This document shows positions 57,119-64,000 of a DNA stretch of 64,000 bases, piece by piece; the first letter of the stretch is position 1, and each line of letters begins with the position of its first letter. This DNA is from Parasphingorhabdus cellanae (GTDB lineage Bacteria; Pseudomonadota; Alphaproteobacteria; Sphingomonadales; Sphingomonadaceae), in the NCBI RefSeq assembly GCF_017498565.1, contig NZ_CP071794.1, forward strand, positions 496,001-560,000, written 5' to 3'. The notes below the pieces were generated by a model. It saw only the letters and a program-made list of their open reading frames with translations. It ran no database searches and was not told the DNA's origin. The translations under genes were made by a program, and so were the position numbers.

Positions 57119-57984
57119 GGTAGCTGGCTCCACAAGCTGTCGATCAGTTCTTCGGCCTGCTCGCCAGATTGATAGTCCATCGCTTTGGTCGGAACCGTAT
57201 CGACAAATTTGGTCAGCGCCCGAAAACCAGACTCGCCCAGAGCCACATAATTGGTCGAAGCTTGTGTCAAGCGGACAAAAATCTCGCTCTTACCCATATC
57301 TCGCAATGCAGGATCATAACCGAAGCGCGGAAACAGCAGCAAAGCAGGCTTCGCCGTGTCCGCCATTTTTCGTACGGCCTCCAACGGCGGGACAATATGA
57401 CGAATGTCACCTTTCGGCGTACCCCTCATCAAGGGACCGAAACGACCCTCGGATACTATCGACTGCATCGCTGCAATCGCTTCGTTTTTTAGGCTGATCA
57501 GGCGGGGAAAGCTGTGCGCCATATCAGTGTCTGGATTGAGCAAGGCAAATTCGTCTCCCATGAAACGCCAGCCTTTTTCGGCAAGCATTGCAGACAGCGT
57601 GGATTTTCCGGAACCCGACAAGCCCGTCATTAACAAAGCCTTGCCGTCTTTTTCCACGCTACTGGCATGCAACAAAAGGTGCCGCCGCCAGCCCAGTGCC
57701 ATTTGTAGATTCATACCCATTTCAGCTGCCAAGAGGCTCTGGCTCAATGGCAACGGTGCTGCATCCGGGAGCCAATAGTCACCTGAAATATTCACTGATG
57801 GCCGGATATACCGCCGCCACGGCTTTTCCGGTTCCAATCGAACCGTAAAATCCGCATAACCATCTGACGATGCCGGATAATCTTTATACAACGCCGCCAA
57901 TTGATCCAGAGGTTGCCGCCAAGTGGACGCTACCCGAAATCGCGCCGGTCCCACTGTCAGGTAAAGATGATGAAGACCTGCCAA
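57115..57984 (-). CDS. HprK-related kinase A
   Basis: The 289-residue product has a P-loop (LMTGLSGSGKSTLSAML, near residue 117) and the FMGDEFALLN segment of HPr kinase-related proteins. It lacks the HPr-kinase N-terminal domain. In known examples this protein stands with a PqqD-like chaperone and a nucleotidyltransferase, as here. The TTG at 57984 follows AGGG; a GTG/ATG further in is possible. The target of phosphorylation is unknown. Confidence 0.8.
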   Translation of the reverse strand: MAGLHHLYLTVGPARFRVASTWRQPLDQLAALYKDYPASSDGYADFTVRLEPEKPWRRYIRPSVNISGDYWLPDAAPLPLSQSLLAAEMGMNLQMALGWRRHLLLHASSVEKDGKALLMTGLSGSGKSTLSAMLAEKGWRFMGDEFALLNPDTDMAHSFPRLISLKNEAIAAMQSIVSEGRFGPLMRGTPKGDIRHIVPPLEAVRKMADTAKPALLLFPRFGYDPALRDMGKSEIFVRLTQASTNYVALGESGFRALTKFVDTVPTKAMDYQSGEQAEELIDSLWSQLP

Positions 57985-57989
57985 TGGCC

Positions 57990-58268
57990 CTAAACCTGTT
58001 CCACCAGACCGAGCAAGTGCAATTCGGCCAGCCTTGCCATTACGATATCGGCTACATGGGTGCTATCTTCCAAATCATAGCTTAACGAGAGCCTCTGTGC
58101 GATATCGTCGGCGGTTAGAGCCTCCTCAGCCATAACCTCTAATATTGCGGGTATAGGATCGGCCACCATATGCGTAATCCCCGATGACTTCTGAAAAATT
58201 AGCGTCATACTGTCCAGCGGATGCTGGATAAGCCCTTCAGAGGCTGTGGCGCGATAAAGCTGGCTCAT
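57990..58268 (-). CDS. PqqD-like peptide chaperone, HPr-rel-A type
   Basis: The 92-residue product resembles PqqD-family peptide-binding chaperones (about 90 residues with a winged-helix fold): the HPLDSMTLIFQKSSGITHMV strand and LHLLGLVEQV C-terminus fit. It is five bases before the kinase gene. In other systems such proteins hold a precursor peptide for modification. Confidence 0.78.
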   Translation of the reverse strand: MSQLYRATASEGLIQHPLDSMTLIFQKSSGITHMVADPIPAILEVMAEEALTADDIAQRLSLSYDLEDSTHVADIVMARLAELHLLGLVEQV

Positions 58269-58369
58269 GGGCGGTTACACTATTCCTGACCACGGTAAAT
58301 CATTCGAAAAAGCTATTAGCATGAATATGTTAATAAGCATTGGCGTTGAAGCCAAAAATCAGCGCAAAA

Positions 58370-58798
58370 CTATCGCGGCATTTGCAGAGATGCGTAGCAG
58401 GTAAAGCCGCTTTGCCCGGACTGCAGGCGCCGGATATAGTTCACATAGGCTTTGGACTGATCATAGGATGTTCCCGGCAAAGATCGTCCATTCATCGCGC
58501 GCTTCACTTCTTCACCAGTAAAATTGCGACCCGCTGGCGGAAATGACCCTGGTGTATCAGGAGAAACAATTTTACCGTCAGGACCAATATAACCGCCTGC
58601 AGCATGATTACCTGGCACCGGAATTTCGCAGTGCAACACGGAACCTGCGGCTTGCGCCAAAGCCGGCTTTATACTGACAACCGCCGAAGCTGTTACAGCG
58701 CCCATCATCAACGCACGGCGACGCGTTACAATAGCAGAATTCCCAGAATTACCTGTAGATTCTGATGGTCTGTCATTCTGGTTCGAGCTGTCCGTCAT
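58370..58798 (-). CDS. Tat-exported small protein upstream of the HPr-rel-A genes
   Basis: The 142-residue product has a Tat signal (TRRRALMMGAVTASAVVSIKPALA, residues 25-48) and a mature region with a Gly/Pro-rich strand (PGNHAAGGYIGPDGKI), a GEEVKRAMNGRSLPG helix, and Cys residues at the start and end of the mature part. It matches no family I know. It lies 101 bases upstream of the PqqD-like gene in the same direction, so it may be the substrate or a linked component (inference). Confidence 0.65.
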   Translation of the reverse strand: MTDSSNQNDRPSESTGNSGNSAIVTRRRALMMGAVTASAVVSIKPALAQAAGSVLHCEIPVPGNHAAGGYIGPDGKIVSPDTPGSFPPAGRNFTGEEVKRAMNGRSLPGTSYDQSKAYVNYIRRLQSGQSGFTCYASLQMPR

Positions 58799-59033
58799 GG
58801 CGTAAAAAATTTCCTCTGAATTTCGCCTTTAGAGAGTAAAACGATTAAATGCGAGTAAACACTCGACCCCGTAAGTCGCCGTCCTTAAACGGGACAAATT
58901 GGCGGAAATGCTTAATAAAGCTTATGAAAAAAATTCAAAACCAAGACGGTTCGCCACTATTTTGATATAGCCATTGCTGTTTTTGCGAAAACCCGCCTAA
59001 ACATAACCCACAAATTTTATTGCAACGGCAAAT

Positions 59034-60310
59034 ATGAACACAATTTCTCCATTTCGCCTGATTTTTGCGATCCTTCTTATCATTGGAGGATCAGTTCTGG
59101 CCGCACAAACCTCAGCAGCAATGATGAAAATTGTCATTATGTCTGCTTTTGGTATCGTGGCATTGGCAACTATCGCGTTGGAAGACCATGCTCCGCCGAC
59201 GCCGGATTTCAGTGCCTTGGAGCGACAAAAGAAACGGATCTTATATCAAGGACGAGCCGAAGCTTATCAAGACGTCATTGACCCGATAACAGACCCGATT
59301 CTGCTTATTCGGAATGCCAAGGTGGCCGCAGCCAATCCAGCAGCGAAAAACTTTCTCGGTAATCATATTATCGGAGAGGATGTGCGGGTTGCCATTCGCC
59401 ACCCGGCGGCGGCCGACAGACTTGCCAATCCCAACGCCGAACATAGCGGGGAGCCGATTTTACTCGTCGGGGTCGGTAGTGCTAATCAGCGTTGGGAGTT
59501 ACGTATTCATGCGCTCGACGACGGATTGAAGCTGGTTCAGCTATCCGATCAAAGCAGCCGCTATGCCGCTGAACGGATGCGAACCGATTTTGTTGCCAAT
59601 GCAAGCCATGAACTAAGGACCCCTCTGGCTGCCATAAAGGGTTTTATCGAAACGCTGGAAAACCCCGAAGCTGGTAAAGATGAAGATACTCGCGCACGAT
59701 TTCTGCAGATCATGTATCAAGAAGCGGACCGTATGCAGCGTTTGGTCGAAGACCTCATGTCATTATCTCGCATCGAGGCGGAAAAATACCAACTCCCTAC
59801 CGAGCCAGTTGATCTTGCTAAACTGGTGGCTGAGACAAAAGCGGTATTTCTTAATGGGCGTAACAAGAAAGACGATAATTTTTTTGTTTCGCTGCCAGAT
59901 AATTTGCCAATGATCCAAGGAGACTATGCCCAGCTGTCCCAATTACTCCATAATCTCGTCAGCAACGCTTATAAATACGGGCGGCGAGGTAGTCCTGTAT
60001 CGGTGATGGTTGAGCCCAATAGAAGCGGATCCATGCTCCGATTAACCGTTACCGATCAAGGTGACGGTATCGCAGCAGAACATATACCGCGACTAACCGA
60101 ACGCTTTTATCGCGTTGACAAAGGGCGCAGTAAATCCATCGGTGGAACCGGACTAGGACTTGCGATAGTCAAACACATCACGGAACGTCATGGGGCCGGA
60201 TGGAAGTCACAAGCGAGGAGAACGTAGGTACTACCGTCGCGATATTCCTACCGGTTATCAAACCGCAGGGCGATAATGCCAATGCACCGCCTGTAACATA
60301 TTTGTCATAA
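59034..60310 (+). pseudogene. phoR: PhoR phosphate-sensor kinase gene with a one-base frameshift near the 3' end
   Basis: The gene encodes a PhoR-type kinase: two hydrophobic N-terminal segments, a PAS-like domain (about 80-170), the box ANASHELRTPLAAIKG with His192, an N box (LLHNLVSNAYKYG), VTDQGDGI and GGTGLGLAIVKHI. After His386 the frame runs into unrelated residues and stops at 60227. In the next frame the normal end continues (GRMEVTSEENVGTTVAIFLP) to a stop at 60308-60310. A single base is missing in the G run 60192-60195. Without it the product is 397 residues, lacking the last strand of the ATPase domain; with it, about 425. It may be a sequencing error, a real lesion or a variable tract; the gene may still work partly. 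Confidence 0.8.
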
Positions 60311-60319
60311 ATATGTAAT
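60291..60319 (+). promoter_or_regulatory. Pho box (three repeats) upstream of pstS
   Basis: Three PhoB half-sites, CTGTAAC (60291-60297), TTGTCAT (60302-60308) and ATGTAAT (60313-60319), are spaced exactly 11 bases apart with AT-rich four-base gaps. They overlap the phoR 3' end and lie 103-131 bases before pstS. Confidence 0.85.
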
Positions 60320-60421
60320 CATTAGGACACTGGCGACTTTTAAACCGCGCTCAACCAGTCGAAAATCATGATCGATTCTTGGCCGATATTTTAACACTCC
60401 ATAGAAAACGGGGACAGCATA

Positions 60422-61465
60422 ATGTTTAAGAAAATCGCTCTTTTGGCGGTATCCACTCTCGCCTTGGCAGCATGTCAGGATCAGGCTTCTGGCGGACAAG
60501 GCGGCACACGTAGTGAAGTTCGGATCGTTGGTTCATCAACTGTCTTCCCATTTGCCAAAGCCGTCGCCGAACAATTTAGCGCCAGTGGTGCGAATACATC
60601 CCCCATTTTAGAGTCAACCGGTACGGGCGGCGGAATGAAGCTGTTCTGTGCAGGTGTTGGTGCCAACACTCCTGATATTGTTAATGCCTCAAGAAGGATG
60701 AAGGGCACCGAATTTGAAATGTGTAAAGAAAATGGCGTTACGGATGTAGTCGAAATTCAGGTCGGCATTGATGGTATCGCTGTTGCGCAAGCCAACGAAG
60801 GCCCGGCCATCAAACTGACGCCTACTCAAATTTACGAAGCAATTGCAGAACGGCCGTTTGGTAAAAAGAACGAAACCAAAAACTGGTCAGACATTGACTC
60901 TTCACTGCCTGATATCGCGATCAGCGTCTATGGTCCCCCATCAACCTCGGGAACGCGCGACGCTCTTACAGAGCTAATCATGGAAGTAGGCTGCAAGACT
61001 GACGCTGCCACAAAAGCGCTAAAAGAAACCGATGAGGACGAATATGACGCCATTTGTCATGATGTTCGAGCCGATGGTGCCTATATTGATGCAGGTGAGA
61101 ACGATAACCTGATCGTTCAGAAACTGAAAGCCAATCCAAACAGCCTCGGCATTTTCGGCTATAGCTTCCTTGAAGAAAATACAGACTCCGTCCGCGGCGT
61201 TTCTGTTTCCGATGTCCAGCCTGAATATGATGCCATAGCATCAGGCGAATATCCAGGTGCACGTCCACTCTACATCTATGCCAAAAAACAGCATGTTGGC
61301 GTTATTCCTGGTCTTCAAGAATATCTGACGGAATTCGTAAATGCAGGCGGAGCGGACGGCTATCTTGTGAAAGCCGGCCTCATTGCTTCGCCTGATGATG
61401 TTCGTACGCAAATGACTGAGACTGTTAAGAATCTACCAGTCTTGACGGGTACTGAACTGAAATAA
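60422..61465 (+). CDS. pstS: PstS, phosphate-binding lipoprotein
   Basis: PstS binds phosphate in the periplasm and delivers it to the PstCAB transporter. The 347-residue product has a lipoprotein signal (LALAAC, Cys18), then the binding-protein core: VGSSTVFPFAKAVAE, the phosphate-site ESTGTGGGMKLF segment, and the PPSTSGTRDALTELI loop. PhoB control is expected from the Pho box. A strong stem-loop follows it (61476-61508). Confidence 0.95.
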   Translation: MFKKIALLAVSTLALAACQDQASGGQGGTRSEVRIVGSSTVFPFAKAVAEQFSASGANTSPILESTGTGGGMKLFCAGVGANTPDIVNASRRMKGTEFEMCKENGVTDVVEIQVGIDGIAVAQANEGPAIKLTPTQIYEAIAERPFGKKNETKNWSDIDSSLPDIAISVYGPPSTSGTRDALTELIMEVGCKTDAATKALKETDEDEYDAICHDVRADGAYIDAGENDNLIVQKLKANPNSLGIFGYSFLEENTDSVRGVSVSDVQPEYDAIASGEYPGARPLYIYAKKQHVGVIPGLQEYLTEFVNAGGADGYLVKAGLIASPDDVRTQMTETVKNLPVLTGTELK

Positions 61466-61475
61466 ATTTCCATAG

Positions 61476-61508
61476 GCATGCGGGCTGTTATTCAAACAGC
61501 CCGCATGC
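61476..61508 (+). other. Stable intercistronic stem-loop between pstS and pstC
   Basis: A perfect 14-base inverted repeat, GCATGCGGGCTGTT (61476-61489) with its complement 61495-61508, leaves a five-base loop. There is no T tract, so it is more likely to stabilise the pstS message or partly attenuate than to stop transcription. Confidence 0.75.
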
Positions 61509-61547
61509 TGTCATATCTATCCCCAATCGAGGATCAGTTATTTTATC

Positions 61548-62930
61548 GTGACAGGCTCTATTCTTTTCCTGCTGATCATTATCCTCGGAGGCATATCGTG
61601 GTTTTTTGGCCGCGTTAAGGCGAGGCGCTTTGTTACAGGTAGCGCTGCAAGGGGAGCGGTACATTCACTCCCGAATTATCATGGCTGGTACGTCGCGCTG
61701 TGGGCCGTCGGCCCTGCCCTGTTGTTTCTTATGATCTGGAACATCGCGAGCCCAGCTTTGGTTACCGATGCCGCACTTGCTAGCCCGGCCGCTGAACAAT
61801 TGCCGCAAGACCCATTTGCACGTGGCTCAATACTAGCGGAGGCCCGTTCAATTGCATCGGACCAACAGGTCAAAGCGTTTAATCCGCTCTCCCAGACTAT
61901 GGTAGAACCCTACAAGACGGCAATATCCTATTATCAAACACTAGGAGCAATTGCTGCGCTGTTACTGGTATTTGCAGGCGGTGCTTATTCCTGGCTGAGA
62001 TTAAAGCCAGAGCTGCGAGCACGGACCAAGATCGAACGCATCACTATGATGGCATTGCTTTTGGCATCGCTGATCGCAACTATCACCACCATAGGCATAT
62101 TCGCATCGCTCATCTTCGAATCCGCTCGCTTCTTTTCGATGGTGTCCCCGATAGACTTTTTGTTTGGAACGGAATGGAATCCAAAGGCCGTAGCTGGCCC
62201 ACGTGGAGAAACCGGATTTGGTGCCATTCCATTATTTTGGGGCACGGTATTTATCGGCGCAATCATTGCGATGATTGTCGCTATCCCCCTAGGTCTGATG
62301 AGCGCAATTTATCTTACACAATATGCTCCGCTCAACTTCCGCGCTTGGATGAAGCCGATTCTGGAAGTCCTGGCTGGCGTTCCAACGGTTGTCTATGGAT
62401 ATTTTGCAGCACTAACTGTTGCTCCTGCCTTGCGGGACTTTGCCGTTTCAATCGGTATTTCCGGTGCTTCGTCGGAATCGGCTTTGGCGGCAGGCGTCGT
62501 TATGGGCATCATGATTATCCCATTCGTGTCCTCGATGGCTGATGACAGTATTGCCGCAGTTCCGAGCGCTATGCGTGATGGGTCGCTCGCTATGGGCGCT
62601 ACCAAAAGCGAAACCATAAAAAAGGTTTTGATCCCCGCGGCGCTACCGGGTGTAGTTGGTGGCGTGCTGCTGGCTGTTAGCCGCGCTATAGGAGAAACCA
62701 TGATCGTTGTAATGGCCGCAGGCCTGGCAGCGAATATGACAGCCAATCCGTTTTCCAGCGTTACGACCGTAACCACCCAAATTGTCCAACTGCTGACCGG
62801 CGATCAGGAATTTGATAGTCCCAAAACCCTTGCGGCATTTGCATTGGGTCTGGTGCTATTTATCGTAACCTTGTTGCTCAATCTCATCGCCCTGAGAGTC
62901 GTCAAGAAATATCGGGAAGCTTATGAATAG
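61548..62930 (+). CDS. pstC: PstC, phosphate ABC transporter permease
   Basis: PstC is one of the two membrane subunits of the phosphate transporter. The 460-residue product has an alphaproteobacterial N-terminal extension with extra membrane segments, then the permease core with AVPSAMRDGSLAMGATKSETIKKVLIPAALPGVVGG (the ABC-docking loop). A GTG start is used, with GAGGA upstream. It overlaps pstA by eight bases. Confidence 0.94.
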   Translation: MTGSILFLLIIILGGISWFFGRVKARRFVTGSAARGAVHSLPNYHGWYVALWAVGPALLFLMIWNIASPALVTDAALASPAAEQLPQDPFARGSILAEARSIASDQQVKAFNPLSQTMVEPYKTAISYYQTLGAIAALLLVFAGGAYSWLRLKPELRARTKIERITMMALLLASLIATITTIGIFASLIFESARFFSMVSPIDFLFGTEWNPKAVAGPRGETGFGAIPLFWGTVFIGAIIAMIVAIPLGLMSAIYLTQYAPLNFRAWMKPILEVLAGVPTVVYGYFAALTVAPALRDFAVSIGISGASSESALAAGVVMGIMIIPFVSSMADDSIAAVPSAMRDGSLAMGATKSETIKKVLIPAALPGVVGGVLLAVSRAIGETMIVVMAAGLAANMTANPFSSVTTVTTQIVQLLTGDQEFDSPKTLAAFALGLVLFIVTLLLNLIALRVVKKYREAYE

Positions 62931-64000
62931 CGCCGCCACCTTTATTGATGAGCGCAATCCGACGGATTGGCAAAGCGACCAGATGCAGAAACGCATCCGC
63001 AAGCGCTATGCTGCCGAACGTCGCTTCAAGGCTTTAGGTCTAGGTGCGATTATATTGTCAGCCAGTTTTTTGGCGTTCTTGCTCGTGGTTATGGTTGGCA
63101 ATGGATTGCGGGGATTTACTCAAACCGAACTTCCGGTTGCAATAGATTTTCCAGCCATGACAGGCGGCGCTTCGGCGAGCCAGTTTGAAGGTACAAATGC
63201 TGAGGCTAACCTTCGAACATTGGGTGTGCAGGATATAGTCAACACCAGCATAGAAATTCAATATGGAGAACTAGGCGGCGAGCTGTTTTCAGCCGGCGGC
63301 TGGCAAGCAGTCAGTGCTGCAATTTTGGACAATCCCGACATCATAGAGACGGAAACTACACTCTATCTGCCTGTAGAATCAGAGATCGATGTGGCTTACA
63401 AGGGCAGTGGCAGCGCCTCCGCAGAACAGAAAATCACAGAACTAAAAGATCAATTCAGTACAGGGTTTAATTGGAATTTCCTGAGCAATTCCGACGCAAC
63501 CGATCCGATGCAAGTCGGGATATGGGGAGCCTTGAAGGGCTCGCTGATAACGATGTTCATAACATTGATGATCGCCTTTCCGATTGGTGTGCTTTCTGCG
63601 CTCTATCTCGAAGAATACGCGCCTAAGAATCGCTTCACAGATTTGATTGAAGTGTCGATCAACAATCTTGCCGCAGTTCCGTCCATCATCTTCGGTTTGC
63701 TTGGCTTGGCTGTGTTTCTCAACCTCTTCGGCCTGCCGCGATCTGCCGCCTTGGTTGGCGGCCTGACGCTGGCCTTAATGACAATGCCTGTGATCGTTAT
63801 TTCGGGACGCAACGCTGTGAAAGCTGTCCCCCCCTCTATTCGCGAGGCCGCATTCGGTATAGGTGCGAGCCAGATGCAGGTTGTATTCCATCACGTGCTG
63901 CCGCTTGCACTACCCGGTATCCTTACCGGAACCATTATTGGTATGGCCCGTGCCCTCGGCGAAACTGCACCTCTGCTGATGATCGGCATGCGCGCCTTTA
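62923..64000 (+). CDS. pstA: PstA, phosphate ABC transporter permease (partial)
   Basis: PstA pairs with PstC in the membrane. About 359 codons are present before the right edge. The protein starts with a cytoplasmic helix (QMQKRIRKRYAAERRF), a membrane segment, a long periplasmic insertion (residues about 60-190, typical of alphaproteobacterial PstA) and the permease core with INNLAAVPSIIFGLLGLAVF and PPSIREAAFGIGASQMQVVFHHVLP. The ATG at 62923 overlaps the end of pstC. pstB, phoU and phoB are expected beyond the edge. Confidence 0.93.
   Translation, partial: MNSAATFIDERNPTDWQSDQMQKRIRKRYAAERRFKALGLGAIILSASFLAFLLVVMVGNGLRGFTQTELPVAIDFPAMTGGASASQFEGTNAEANLRTLGVQDIVNTSIEIQYGELGGELFSAGGWQAVSAAILDNPDIIETETTLYLPVESEIDVAYKGSGSASAEQKITELKDQFSTGFNWNFLSNSDATDPMQVGIWGALKGSLITMFITLMIAFPIGVLSALYLEEYAPKNRFTDLIEVSINNLAAVPSIIFGLLGLAVFLNLFGLPRSAALVGGLTLALMTMPVIVISGRNAVKAVPPSIREAAFGIGASQMQVVFHHVLPLALPGILTGTIIGMARALGETAPLLMIGMRAF

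Overview
The window looks like chromosome from an alphaproteobacterium of the order Sphingomonadales, probably a marine or freshwater Sphingorhabdus/Parasphingorhabdus-type sphingomonad. This rests on protein family membership and gene neighbourhoods: a fused alphaproteobacterial flg operon with a short FlgJ lacking muramidase, an HTH-DUF4019 regulator, an HPr-rel-A cassette, long PstC/PstA proteins, and petABC in Rieske-cyt b-cyt c1 order. The genus is inference. The left and right edges cut fliF and pstA.

Layout. (1) 1-18.6 kb is a flagellar locus: fliF (partial) and fliE, flagellin, fliA and flhA, flgN-like and flgM, flgA, a short MotA/MotB-like pair, the flgBCDEFGHIJKL operon, and a second, complete motAB pair. 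Two strong sigma-54 promoters (upstream of flhA and flgB) and a fliA/flgM sigma-28 pair imply a tiered transcription hierarchy. A tandem dyad element sits at enhancer distance from the flgB promoter. (2) 18.6-21.4 kb holds a two-component system next to a six-EF-hand exported protein. (3) 21.8-26.0 kb holds a TraB/GumN-like secreted protein, a small membrane protein, Ohr peroxidase and an acyl-CoA synthetase. (4) 26.1-28.5 kb is an accessory hot spot at tRNA-Gly(TCC). Three copies of the tRNA 3' end bound two tandem single-gene modules of about 1.1-1.2 kb, one carrying an HTH-membrane regulator and one an Imm11-like gene; no integrase is visible. (5) 28.5-35 kb holds glpD, a GAF-PAS-PAS-GGDEF-EAL protein, glpK and a PilZ protein, so glycerol catabolism is interleaved with c-di-GMP signalling.

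(6) 35.4-38.2 kb is the cytochrome bc1 operon. (7) 38.4-47.3 kb is mostly housekeeping: trmL-hemF, a GNAT, lipB, queC-queE, hslO-argF-argD. (8) 47.5-56.1 kb holds katG, a GFA protein, an OsmC protein, glmS, a VapBC-type toxin-antitoxin pair, a fatty acid desaturase, glmU and gph. (9) 56.1-58.8 kb is an HPr-rel-A type cassette (nucleotidyltransferase, HprK-related kinase, PqqD-like protein) with a Tat-exported small protein upstream. (10) 59.0-64.0 kb is the phosphate regulon start: a phoR kinase gene with an apparent one-base deletion near its 3' end, a three-repeat Pho box, pstS, pstC and pstA (partial).

The most unusual parts are the tandem mini-islands at tRNA-Gly, the phoR frameshift, the HPr-rel-A cassette, and the sigma-54 flagellar control region with its tandem operator and reduced MotB-like protein. 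No CRISPR array, rRNA, prophage or complete insertion sequence was seen.
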